DNA from: Micractinium sp. NFX-FRZ
Taxonomy: Eukaryota > Chlorophyta > Trebouxiophyceae > Chlorellales > Chlorellaceae
Direction of reading: 5' to 3'
Assembly (NCBI GenBank): GCA_029339195.1
Contig: JAPTJF010000004.1
Span: forward strand, 62,001-126,000
DNA: 64,000 nt
Part shown: piece after piece, positions 34,201 to 45,568 of the stretch
Numbering within the stretch: the first letter of the stretch is position 1
Layout: the number at the start of each line of letters is the position of its first letter
Translations under genes and position numbers: made by a program
Notes under the pieces: model-generated
What the model was told of the DNA's origin: nothing
Database searches by the model: none
What the model saw: the letters and a program-made list of their open reading frames with translations, nothing else

Positions 34201-35566
34201 TAGAGGAAGGCTTTCAACCAGGTACCCACCTTTGCAAAGAAGACCCAGTAGGCGCAGGCGGCTGCACCCCACGTGGCGGCCACCACCCCGGCGGCGGCGT
34301 ACATCGGCTTGTTGGCCGCGCTGAGCGCGGTGCCCACCATCACCATCCGGGCGGGGGAGAGGAGGTCGGCCAGGGTGCCGCTGACGCCTCCCGAGACCTT
34401 GGCCAGCAGCTGGGCAGTGCCCTGCAGGTTGCCGATCTGCGGTGGCGGTGACAGGGCGGGATGGGGGGAAGGAGGGTGGAACATGAGAAGCAGGGAAGAA
34501 ATAAGGCATGCGATGCCGCCTGAATTGTTGACAAACTGCTGGGCAGCGCCCCGAAGCTTGGCCCCTCTCCAACATCCCTTGGTGCACCTCCTCGCCCTTT
34601 GTGTGGCGTGCGCCTCCTCGCCTTCTGTGTGTGTTGCACTTGCCCCCTCACCTTTGTGTGGCTGAGGTGCAGCACGTCGCTGAGGTAGACAGGCAGGTAG
34701 GTCTCTGTGATCAGGGTGGCCACGGAGCCCAGCATCTGGGCTGCGCCAGGCGGGCGGGGAGGGCAGGGGGCACGGGACGGGTGGAGGGTGACGAGGGGGC
34801 AGCGAGGGCGGGAGTCAGGGGAGCAATTGAGAGGTTAAAATCAACATCTGGGATGCACCTGGGAGATGTTGAGAAGGAGGGAGCGAGGATGGAGGGAGAG
34901 TGGGCGGGCGGGCAAGGGGGTGAGAGGTACAGCTCCAGGCAGGCAGGGAAGCAGGAGCCAGGAAGTGAAGGAGGCGGGCGGCAGGGAGGGCATGAAGGAA
35001 GGCGGGCGGGCCAACAGGGGTGGCGGGTGGGGCGCACGAGCGAGTACGCAGGCCGGTGGTTGAGAAGATCATATGCGGTGGAGCGGCAGCTGGGCTTCGG
35101 CTCAAAAGAAGACGGGCAGGCGCCCGACCCACCCCACACACCGCCTGTCCCCATGACCCAGCATACTCAGCAAGCCCCAGCACCCACCTGTGCAGAGTGC
35201 CAGCAGTTTGGTGTTGGCAGCCGTGTCGGTGAAGGGGTGCAGCAGCGCCGACAGCCCCCTCCTGCGCTTGCTCTCAGCGTGGGGGCCTGCGCTGCCAACA
35301 GGCACTGCCGAGGCCGCCGGCACTGCCGAGGCCGCCGGCCGCGTCCACCCTAACCGACAGCGGCGTCGCAGCCGTGTTTGGGGCAGGTCCGGGCTCTCCG
35401 CGCCCCTAGGTAGTGGGTTGCGTGCGTGCAGCGTGCAGATGCGCTGTTTCGAGGGCCCCACGCTTGGGTTTGGCGCTGCCACTGCCCGCGCTCTGCGGGC
35501 TGCAGCGGGCGCCACCGCTGTAGCAGCGCTTGCTGCTACCCAAGTGTGACAGACCGTTGCTCGCAT
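31250..35566 (-). CDS. MFS transporter, bacterial-like family, plastid-type N-terminus
   Basis: Exons on the minus strand: 35566-35188, 34740-34652, 34436-34230, 33900-33588, 33421-33240, 32958-32905, 32672-32543, 31913-31782, 31464-31250; phases close, 566 residues. Residues 1-100 are Ala/Arg/Ser/Pro-rich and poor in acids, like a chloroplast transit peptide. Membrane segments follow, for example VMVGTALSAANKPMYAAAG, ALGGALAASLALRASG, TFTFALACVPAALSLALLV and VAGAVLLGIHMALTHGVSLG. The loop DRVAKGIREAPSKALIGSLA resembles the R-x-GKG-x-R-xx-P-xx-ALI signature of a mainly prokaryotic MFS branch, so a bacterial origin of this family is plausible. The substrate cannot be told. Introns 3 and 7 contain diverged copies of neighbouring exon edges. 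A relic of its last exon lies at 28525-28762. It is divergent from the acyl-CoA synthetase gene. Confidence 0.87.
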
Positions 35567-35751
35567 GTTTGAAAGTGCAGATCAGTCTCTTGGTATGCTG
35601 TAGGATAATTGGGGGTAGCACAGGGCAGGGAGACAACTGGGAAGGACCAATCCAGCCGCGGGCCGCAGCGCGGCGCCAGCTCAGCCATGAAGCCCTGATT
35701 TGCGGCGAACTCGGCGAACCCGTTGGCACTTTGCTTGCTTAGGAACGACAG
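35567..35751. promoter_or_regulatory. 185-bp divergent promoter between MFS transporter and acyl-CoA synthetase
   Basis: The distance is measured from start codon to start codon. Both 5' UTRs and core promoters have to fit here, so expression may be linked. The interval contains a short AT-rich patch at about 35575-35620. Confidence 0.65.
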
Positions 35752-38700
35752 ATGCTAGCAACCACGACTGTTTGCAGCACAAACCAACGCCTGGGCGCCG
35801 CGCGCCTGGGCAGCCGGCCGGCACGGCCCGCCCCATGCCTGCTGCGCTCCCCCCCGCGCCCTGGCCCGGGCAACAGGTCGGCCCGGCCTGCACGGGCTGG
35901 TGTGGCGCCTCCGGTTGCCAAGGGTTCAGGGTCGCTCACGGCAGTTGAACCAGGTGGGCACCCACCGGCGCCCGCCAGGGTGGCCCCGCTCGCCGTTTGG
36001 CAGGCACCCTTCATTCTGTCGCGCTTTGCTCGTGACAGAGCGCAACGGCAGGCGTGCCTCCTCAACTCCCTCGAAACACACCACTGCATGCCCCGCCCTT
36101 TGTGTTGCTGCAGCTCGCCGGGGGGACGCCAACCACTTGGCGCTAGGCCCTGTGTACACGTAAGAGCCATACTGTCCGGGCCGGTGTGGTATCCTCCTGT
36201 GGTCAATCCGAGATACCGTTACATGCACCGTGTGCATGCGCTGTTTGTGACACCAAACGTGCTTGCGTGCATGTGCTCTGACATGCAGTGCTGATCGTCC
36301 CAGCATGCCACCCCCTGCTTACTGGAGCTGCCCCTCTACCCCGTGCCCAGCCAGCCGTCCCCTGCTCCATTCTCCCAACCCTCCGTGCTCCTCCCCCTGC
36401 CTCCATCCTCCCGCTCCCACGTCCATCCTCCCGCCGCACCTCCTCACTACCGCCCAGCGCCCATTGCCATGTACCACGCCCACCCTGCAGCCTCTTTCTT
36501 TTTATAATTTTAAACACCCCGCCGGCAGCTCCATCCCCTGAAGCCCCCCAACGCCCCACACCCTGCATCACGCCCCACCACCCTGCGGGCCTCTCCCATC
36601 CTCTGTTTTATCACCTTGCCCGTCAAACCCAACCCCTGAAGCCACCCATCGCCCCATTGCCCTGCATCACACCCCACCCTCCTTCCCTTCCCCCTCCTGC
36701 CCCCTTTTCCAACACCCTCCCTCCCCGCAGCTCCCTCTCCTCCCTGTCCGCCAGCGCACCCCTGAAGACGCTGTATGAGAGCTGGCAGGAGGTGGTGGCG
36801 CAGTGCAAGGAGCGGCCCTGCATCGGCCACCGCGAGGGCGCCGTGTATCACTACCTCACATACGAGGTGAGGGGCGGGGGTGGTGGGCTGGGTTGGAGGG
36901 CTCCATGCTTGCAGCGTGGGGGAGGAGGAGAACGTCAGGCAGCGCGAGGGCACAGAGTGTCGCTGCCGCATATGTACGACGTGAGGGGCGCGCGGGCTGG
37001 GCTTCTTGGGTGCTGGGTGAAGGCTTCCTGCGTGCAGCGTGGGGAGGAGGAGAGCAAAGGGCACGGTATGGGCACGGAGTGCGCCCCCCGCTACATGGGT
37101 CTGCCCGGCATCGCCGTGCCTTCACTGTTCACCCTGTCTGTGCCCTGTGTTGCCCCCGCAGGAGGCTGGGCGCAAGGTGGAGGATGTGGCGAGCGCGATG
37201 GCGCACGTGGGGCTGGTCCCCCACAGCAGGGCCAGCGTGTTTGGGCCCAACGCCCCTGAGTGGATGATGACCATGCAGGTGCTGTGCTGTGCTGCGCTGC
37301 GCTGTGCTGTGCTGTGATGTGCCGCGCTGACCGAGTAGGGCTGGCCATGCGGGCGCCCCACTGCACCATACTGTGCTGCGCTGTGCGGTGCTGCTGGGTC
37401 CTTCACCGGGCCGGGTGTGAGGAGCTGCGCAGCGGCTGCTGCTGCTGCACACGCTCCTGCCTGCCACCTGAGGCCGCAGGTACACAGGCTGCTATCGGTG
37501 TTTGCGGGCGCCCGGCTGCCCACACCCCACTCTTCCTTTGCTGCTGCATGACCACCCGGCCCGCAGGCCCACAGCACACACGTGCCTGCTCATCTCCCGG
37601 AACCAGGGTCACCTGCACACTCTCTCCTGCTCCCGTGCCCCTGCCTGCAGGCCTGCAACCGCAACACCGTGTACTGCGTGCCTCTCTACGATGTGCTGGG
37701 AGGTGGGTGGAGCGGTGGGTGGACCCAGGGGGGCTGGGAAGGAGGTGGCGCAGTGCACTGAGAGGGTGAAGACAGGGGCCTTCCCAAGGGGGGGGTAAAC
37801 ACCAAACACCCTCATGGCTCCCCTCCTGCTTTGTCTGCACTACCTCTTTCGCCGCTGCATGACCCCCACCTGGGGCCCGCGCCCGGGATGCACCCCTGCC
37901 TTGCCTGCCTTCCGGCAAACATCCGGCACAGCACACCACCCGGTGGCTCTCAACCGGCGGCCCACAGCAGCAGTGTTCCGCCACACACTTGGCCATGGCC
38001 CGCGCCCCTTGCATCAAACCTCCGCTCCCAAGGCCTCCCTGTCCTGCAGACAACACGGTGGAGTACATCATCGACCACAGCGGTGAGCACAGCACAGCAC
38101 AGCGCAGCACAGTACAGCACAGCAGCGCAGCACATCGCAGCGCAGCGCAGCACACTGAGCGGCCTGCCAGCTTGGCTGCCTGCCAAGCATCAAGTAGTGC
38201 AGGCTTGCCAATTGATCCGACTGCCCGCTGCAGAGTCCTCCATCGTGTTTGCCGCCGCTACCCAACAACCAACAAAAGGGAACTGAGGTTGGCGTTCAAC
38301 CCCTTTCCTCCCACCCCTGCTTCCTTATGAGTGCAGAGTCCTCCATCGTGTTTGCTGCTGCCGACAAGCTGCCTGTGCTGGCCAGGGCCATGACAAAAGT
38401 GAGGCAGGCCTGGCAGGGTGCGTGGCTGTTTGTTTGCCAGACCTGTAGCCCAAGCGCAGGTCTGCCTGCCTTCCCGAGGCTTGCTTTGAGGTGAACTTGG
38501 GCTGCCTGCCTGCACGCCTGCCTGGGTGGGGCGGGTTCGGGGCTTGGCTGACAGCTGCCTGCCCACTTGCGCAACTGATCCCCCCAGCCTCTACACCTGC
38601 ACGCACACACCCCTGCCTCTGCTCTGCCCCTGGGGCGGCCCAATCAACCGCCCTTGTGCTGCCGCCCCCGCGGTGCCGGCTCACATCATGTGACACTCAG

Positions 38701-41700
38701 CGGGGCAACACCCCGGTTTTCTTTTGAAGAGCTAATTTTGGAATCGTATGGACCCCCCTCGGTCCTGCAGGTGCAGCGCGATGTGGGTGACGTGGTGTAC
38801 TGGGGCAAGCCCACAGGCTTGGCGCTCAAGGCACTGGAGGTGCGGAGGTGGCAGCGGAGCGTGCTGTAGGCCCGCGTGTGCGTGGCACCTGGGCGCCTAT
38901 GTGCCTGGGGGGCGCAGCCTGTTCGAATGGGCGGCTAGCAGGGTAGCTGCGGTTGCAGCCTTGCCCGAACGCAGGTGGCCTTGCTCCCCTTCCTCCATCC
39001 AGCGCCCTCCCGTGCCCTCCCCCCCGCAGCCCCCTCCTCTCTCTGCAGGGAGCAGCACGAGTTGTGAACCGCGCCACCACCCCTTCACTTCTTCCGCCCT
39101 CCCCTCCATGACCCCAGCGCCTGACAACGCTTGTACCCTCCCTCCCTCACCTCCCTCCCTTGCCCCCCTCCCCTGCCGCCCCTGCCCTCCCCTCCAGGAC
39201 CTCAAGGGGCTGGTGCCCCGGGTGCACAGCTTTGAGGAGTTTGCTGCTCTGGGGCGCGAGCACCCTGCGCCACCAGGTGAGCTCCCTTGATCGCCTGCTT
39301 GTGCTTTCATCCAACGACGTAGCGGCGCAACAAACTGCAGCACCCCACCCACTTCGGCCCACGCACCACCCATCTGTCCTACCCACCTGCCCCACCCAGC
39401 CCCATTTCAGCTCCCTCCCCCCCTCCCTCCCTGCCTGCCTGCCTGCCTGCCTGGCCCCTCCCTGCCTGCAGCTCCCCCCCGCCTGGATGACATCTGCACG
39501 ATCATGTACACCAGCGGCACAACAGGCACACCCAAGGCGGGTCGAAGCGGGTCGTGAATGGCACGGGGGGTAGGGGCAGTGGGGGCCTGCCAGCCTGCAG
39601 GTGCACTGAAGCACACGCTAGCAGGGCAGGCCTGCCTGCGGGAGTGGCCGCTGCCGTGCCAGCCCCCTTCCCACTGGCTCCGCACGTCCTTTCCAGCCAT
39701 TTGCCGTGCGCAGGCATGATCCCGACGCACCGAGCGGGACCCGGCACCACGGCCCTGGTCTCCAGCTCTGTGCAGCCGCGTCACACTGCCTGCGCAAACC
39801 GCATGCCCCTGCCTGTGCCCTGCTTGCCTCCCTTCCCGGCAGGGCGTGATCCTGACGCACCGCGCGGTGTCGAGCACCGTTGCCTCCCTGAAGCAGTGGA
39901 TGATGGAGAAGAAAGTGCCGGGACACAAGAACGGCGTGTTCCTCTCCTTCCTCCCGTTGGCGCACATTTATGGCAGGTGCCTCCCAGCTTCCTTTGTATC
40001 CCAGGCACCTTTCATGTCACCTCGATTGCGAAAGAAAGTGCCGCGGCACTAAAGGAGGGTGCATGCTTCTCCCTCCCTGCATCCCTTGCACCCTGCCGCT
40101 GCCCTTTTTCCGAAACGCTCGACCATGCAATGCCATGCACTCCCACGCTATGCCTGCTGCCCGGCAGGTGCATGGAGGAGCTCACCCTCTCCTATGGCGC
40201 CACCATTGCCTACTGGGGGGGCGAGGCCAAGGGCCTGCCCGCCGACATCCGCGCCAGCCAGCCCACCGTCTTCTGCTCCGTCCCCAAGATCTACGAGCGC
40301 TACGAGTCGATGGCTCGCGACAAAGTGAGCAGCAGCTTCTCAACACACAGATGCGAGCGATGCATGCCTGCCCAATTCGCACGCATGCGTGCCCTCTCGT
40401 TTGCCCCCCGTGCCCCTCTTCCACCCTGCCCTGCTGTCCTGCTTCCCAACGTGAGCACAGCATGCTCTCACGTAACTCTCACGCATATGTAACACGCGTT
40501 CCATTTTGGGCCCGCCTGGCAGGTCAAGAAGGCGGGCGGCTTCCAGGAGGCGCTCTTCAACTTTGCCTACGCCGCCAAGCTGGCGGCACTCAAAGCAGGC
40601 TTCCCCTGGGACTGGGTGGGTGGGTGGCTGGGTGGGTGCCTGAGTGCCTGGCTGGCTGGTTGATGCGCCCAGCGTCTGCCGCGGGTGAGGGGAGGGGGGT
40701 CCGTGGGTGTGCCCAGCTGTGCACGTAGGCTGGTTGCGCTGTTGCCAATCCCACAGGGAGTGCAGCGCCGTGCATGGTCGCTGCTGCCTGGCCGGGTCAC
40801 CTGACCTCAGCATGTGCATCTTGCCCCTCCCTCCCTCCCCCCGACCCCCAAACGGTGTTCTGCTTTGGACCCCTCCGCAGCTGCCTGGCCTCCCGCCATT
40901 TCAGTGCGTCCTCCCGCCCTCCCCCGCTCTGCCCTCCTGTGCCACGCTTGCCTGGCAATGCCTCCCTCCCTTGCTCCCATCACAGCCGGCCTCCCCCACT
41001 CCCTGCCAGCTGTCCCCTTGTGCACCCCGCCCCCTCTTTCTCCTGGCCATGTTCACCTTGCCCCCTTGTGCCTATCTGACCTGGGCTTCCCCGCTGTTGT
41101 ACGCCAACCCCCCACCGCAGCTGGCCTCCGCCATTTTCGACCCGCTTGTTTTCAAGGAGGTCAGCCGCAACATGCTGGGGGACCACATCAAGTTCATCTC
41201 CTCAGGTGTGCAGCAGTGTTCTTCTCTGTGTGTGTGCAGGGGGCGCGCGGGTGGGGGTTTGGGGGGTACATTCTGTGCCTTACTGCGCGGCTGAAACCAT
41301 CCCCGAGCTCACACTCAACCGTCATCTTAAGCTTGCCCTCCCCTGACTTATCGCCACTGGCAGGCGGCGCCCCGCTGGCCAAGCACGTGGAGGAGTTCAT
41401 GAGGGTGGCGGGGTGCGCCGCTTTTGTGCAGGGGTACGGCCTCACGGAGACATGCGCCGCCACGTTTGTGAGCGTGCCCAACGCCCCGGTGGGTGGGCGG
41501 GCAAGGGCTGGCGAGGGTGGGGCGGGGCGGGTGGGTGGGCGGGTGGGTGGGAAGGTGCTCGAGGTGAGGGTGGCGGGCGCGCAAGCAAAAGATGCGGCGG
41601 TGCTCGGGCAGCAGGAGGCGCCACCGGCGGCGTGTTTGGTCGCCTGGAGCAGCGGCTGCGCTGGTTATGTTGGCAAATCTCAGCACTGTGCGCCCACAAG

Positions 41701-44607
41701 CCCGACCTGCACGCCCCTCCTCTCACCTCCCCCCATCCCTGTTGCGTCCCGCAGTCCCAGCCCTACACCACGCGCCCACCCCAACCCTGACCTGCAAATC
41801 TGCCTCCCCTCACCACCCCCAACCCCCAACCTTGTGCGCCCCGCAGTCCCAGCTGTACACCGTGGGCCCGCCCCAGCCCGCCTTCCACATGCGGCTGGAG
41901 GCGGTGCCCGACATGGACTACGACCCGCTGGGCAGCCCGCCCCGGGGGGAGGTGCTGATCAAGGGGGCGGGGCTGTTCAGCGGCTACTACAAGGACGAGG
42001 TGGGGGGGAAAGGTATATTTGAACTAGTAAAGTATGGGTTGGCAGTGTTCGGGCCTGTCAGCGAGTACTAAGGGACGAGGTGGGTGCGGGGGAGGCCGGT
42101 CTCCAAGAGGCAGGCGGGGTCACACGGGTCGAATTGTGGCCTAGTTCAACATCCCTTGTAGCTAACCCAGTCCTCCACCCACTGCCCTGCGCTGCCCCTC
42201 CTTCCCTGCTCCTTCCTGTGCCTTGCTGCTCCATCCTGCCACAGGACGAGGCGCGAACGGCGGTGGACGCCGAGGGGGTGGTTCCAGGTTGCATCCGTCA
42301 TCCTCCTGACCCGTGCCGCGCCCCTGCTCATTCCCGTGCACATGCCGCGTCCTCTGCGCCTGCAGGATGAAACTCGCAAGGCGGTGGACGCCGAGGGGTG
42401 GTTCCACACGGGAGACGTGGGGGAGCTGACACCCTGCGGGGCCCTGAAGATCATCGACCGCAAGAAGAACATCTTCAAGCTCAGCCAGGGTGAGACTTTG
42501 CCAGTGAACTACGCCACGCTGTACAGACAGGGGTGTGTGCAGGTCACCAACCCGGAGGAGAAGACATTCAAGATCAGACGAGGCGGTGAGGCGCTCGGCA
42601 GTGGATGTGGATGTGCCCTGGGGTAAACATTGGGGTGTGTGGGGGAGGTCACACACCGCAAGCAGTACGCGACTGCATGGCACGTCATCATCCCCTGTTG
42701 CACGCTGTGGCCCTGTTGGCCTCACACTCCAAGTGTGGGCGCTGCCCCCTGCAGGCGAGTACATTGCTGTGGAGAAGATTGAAGGGGTGCTGGACGACAG
42801 CCCCTTTGTGGACCAGGTTGGTGGGTGGGGGTGGGGGCATGCTGTGCCTGTGTGCCTGCTGCGGTCCATGGACAGTTGGCGTGCTGTGCATGCCGTGCTG
42901 CAGTGGTGCTCTCGCGAGGCTGCCAGCATACCTGCCTGCTCCAGAAACAAGCCGGTGCTCGAGCGACGGCCCGCCCCTGCCATGCCACACCATCACCTGC
43001 CCAGCCGTGCCTCGTGCCCCCCTTGCCGCATGCCCGCAGATCTGGGTGCATGGCTCCCGCTTTGAGAGCTGCCTAGTGGCCGTGGTGGTGCCCAACAGGG
43101 GCAAGCTGGAGGTGGGAGGGGCCTCAGCAGGGCAAGGGGCAGGGGGATGGGGTCACGGCTGGGGCTGGGGCCGGGCTAAGCCTCACTTGGGAGACTGCTT
43201 ACCTGGCCGTGCAGCCAGCGATGAGGATTCACGTCGTGTGAGGCATTACGCCGTTTGTTGCTAGGTGTGCAAGCCGCGCATCCAGGACTGCTGCCCTGCA
43301 GGGGGTGCCCGCCCAGCTTCCAGGTGCCAGCAGCACCGCCGATGATGCGCATGAACCTCTCTGGTCCTGCCGCTGCCTTCTCAACCCTGCAGGCCTGGGC
43401 ACCTGAGCAGGGCATCGAAGGGTGCGTCCCCCAAGACCTGCGCCTACTTGTTCTTGCGTCACTTACTCCACAACCATCCCTGCAGGCCTGGGCGCGTGAG
43501 CAGGGCTTGATTGAGGCATGCTACCCCAGTCCCTTCCTTCCCTGCCATGCCTACCCTCACCTGAAACCCTACCCTGCAGGCCTGGGCACGTGAGCAGGGC
43601 ATCGAAGGGTGCTTCCCCGACCTGTGCGCCGACAGCCAGGTCAGGCGCATGCTGCAGAAGGAGCTGGAGACGACGGGCAAGCGGGGCGGGCTCAAGGTGA
43701 GCGGAATACTGGCAAGGGGGGATGCTCGTGCATGGGGAGGGGACAGGGAGGGCGCCATGGCATGGCATGCGGGTCTGCTGGGGTGCATGTGTGCTGCGGA
43801 AGGAGCTGCAGACGGTGCAGGTAAGTGGGCAGGACTTGAAGTTGTGGGGTCAGGGCAGAACACATGGCTGGGGGCTGCCTCCTGTGAGAGGCATGTGCTG
43901 TTCACCGCTGGAGTACGGGCTCACCCCCTGCCTCACAGCCCAGTGGCCCGTCCTCCTGCCCACCCCTGCCCCACTCCTCCGTAGCCCTTCCGTGACCAAG
44001 AGCCTGCGCTTCAGTGTGCTACAGCAACCTGCACGCCTCCCTGCACCGCTCACCCGCACTTCCTGCCCCCTCTGCCTTCCGTCCCAACAGCCTTTAACCA
44101 TTCAAAGTTGGCCCAGATTGGAGGAGCACACCTTTACACATGTTAAGCATACGAATACCCTGCCCTCGCCCGTCTGCTTCATGCAGTTCTTTGAGCTGCC
44201 CAAGTCGATCCTGGTTGAGGGGCAGCACTTCAACGTGGACAACAACCTGCTCACCGCCCCTTGACCCTCGCTGTCTCTTCCTGCTCCCCCTCCCTCCCTT
44301 CCCACAGTCCAGACTTGGCCCTGCCGGGGAAGCAGTCGCCTTGACGTCGACCACCACCCCTGCCCTCACCCTGCCCACACCCCCTTCCCACTTCATGCAG
44401 TCCTTTGAGCTGCCCAAGTCGATCCTGGTTGAGGTCCAGCACTTCAACGTGGACAACAACCTGCTCACTCCCACCCTAGAGCTGCGCCGCCAGCAGCTGC
44501 TGCAAAAGTACGCCCCCGCCGTGGACGAGCTGTACGAGGGGATGAAGAACAAGGGGGTGTGCCCGCCCCCCAAGGGTGGCAGCGCGGGCGGCAACGGCGC
44601 GCGCTGA
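35752..44607 (+). CDS. Long-chain acyl-CoA synthetase (LACS4/LACS9 type)
   Basis: Exons: 35752-35953, 36114-36159, 36731-36866, 37162-37278, 37651-37702, 38050-38082, 38337-38398, 38771-38839, 39198-39276, 39472-39536, 39843-39976, 40168-40324, 40523-40615, 41121-41205, 41364-41488, 41847-41999, 42366-42489, 42755-42816, 43040-43111, 43580-43696, 44401-44607; phases close, 729 residues. The enzyme joins a free fatty acid to CoA with ATP, via an acyl-AMP. Key motifs: ATP-binding [11 protein letters not shown] (near 280), [23 protein letters not shown] (near 470), [11 protein letters not shown] (near 550), [14 protein letters not shown] (FACS region), [18 protein letters not shown] at the C-terminus. 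Residues 1-66 are Ala/Arg/Pro-rich, suggesting plastid targeting like LACS9. Exons 1-2 are the least certain, but give GPVYTSL, matching plant LACS N-termini. Intron 10 seems to use GC (AAG|GCGGGT). At least eight introns contain exon-edge copies. Confidence 0.94.
38234..38270 (+). repeat. Decoy copy of LACS exon 7 start (AG plus ESSIVFAAA)
   Basis: GCAG followed by AGTCCTCCATCGTGTTTGC is repeated 103 bp downstream at the real exon start (38337). After nine codons the copy drifts from the exon. Confidence 0.85.
39714..39750 (+). repeat. Decoy copy of LACS exon 11 start (MIPTHRA versus VILTHRA)
   Basis: The acceptor and seven codons of exon 11 recur about 128 bp upstream of the real exon at 39843. 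The copy follows the ATP-binding exon in the right phase for a few codons if the nearby GT is used, giving a tempting but wrong model. Confidence 0.8.
42240..42290 (+). repeat. Decoy copy of LACS exon 17 start ([11 protein letters not shown])
   Basis: It matches [13 protein letters not shown] of the real exon at 42366, 121 bp downstream, with an extra G that shifts the frame. Confidence 0.85.
43383..43530 (+). repeat. Two decoy copies of LACS exon 20 start (AWAxEQG)
   Basis: CCCTGCAGGCCTGGGCxCxTGAGCAGGGC is seen with starts at about 43391 and 43488, then at the real exon 43580. Spacing is 97 and 92 bp. Confidence 0.9.
44187..44264 (+). repeat. Intact upstream copy of the LACS terminal exon start, with its own stop
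   Basis: ATGCAG followed by codons for [25 protein letters not shown] and a stop lies 214 bp before the real last exon (44401), in the same phase. Splicing to it would give a protein about 43 residues shorter. Confidence 0.85.
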
Positions 44608-45568
44608 GCGGGGCGGAGCGGAGGGGAGGGAAAAAGGTGGAGGTGTGCAGGTTAAGGAGGGCGAGGGCTGCAACGGCGCAAGTGGTGAGCGGCTGTGCGC
44701 AGGCGTGCTGGCGTGGCGTGGCGCCATTCGTGGGCAGCGCAGGCGCGGCAAGGAGTGCTGTGCTGAAGCGAGCGCAAGCTGGAATATGACATGCGCAAGC
44801 TGTGCATCTGCAGCTGCAAGGCAGCTGCTGTGGCAGGTGGATCTGCTGTGGCTGCAAATGCCCAGCCACACCCCACCTGGCAGACGGCCAGTTCTTCTAG
44901 CGGGCCACAAAGCCAATAATAAGTACGAGCGTTGTTATCCCAGCAGATCTATTGTGTGTGATCTTTTTGTACATTGCGTGAGTGCATCCATGTGACCCTT
45001 TTTGTGCATTGCCATGTCGGGGCGTGAAGCCCTGTAGCTCAGCCATATGCAGGCTGCCTGTAAGTGCATAGCGAGGCGCAGCACCAGCCACTTCTGCCGG
45101 CCCAGCTGCAGCCACGCACGCTGCCCCCTGCCATCGCCTGCATCCCCCCACCCTGCCAGCAGCCGTCAGGCCACTGCAGTGCCTGCTGCACTCCACTCAC
45201 GTGTGCAGCTGCCGCTCCCCCCTCAGCTTCCAGCCCCTTTAACACATCTGCACTGGGCAGGTGTCACATGTGCACGCCCAGCGCACTGACATTGACTAGC
45301 ATTGGTCTGTGCTGTGCATCCCATCTCTGAGGCTTGGCGCACCAAGCCCGGGGTGGTTGGGCAGGCTGCACAGACGTGCAAACACAAAGGCAACCAGAAC
45401 GTAAACTAAGTGGATAGGGAGCAAGCCGTTGGAACTAACAGTTGATGTGGGAACACAGCTTTCGTCTGGCAGTGGAGCAGCACCCCGGCAGCTTTTGGGG
45501 GCTTTACGCTGTGCTGCGCTGCAGGCCTTGGGCTGTGCACTCCCAGGGTGCGCGTCGGTGGCGATCGC
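44608..45568. other. Convergent intergenic region (3' of LACS and of Cys-rich gene A)
   Basis: No gene was recognised. A TGTAA word near 45058 on the plus strand is a candidate polyadenylation signal for the LACS gene. The section 44915-45010 is AT-richer than the rest. Confidence 0.4.

Noticed and set aside
39714..39780. Exon starting GMIPTHRAG in the LACS gene
   Set aside because: It fits the preceding phase but then loses similarity, and the copy at 39843 gives the proper GVILTHRAV continuation. Treated as an exon-edge copy.
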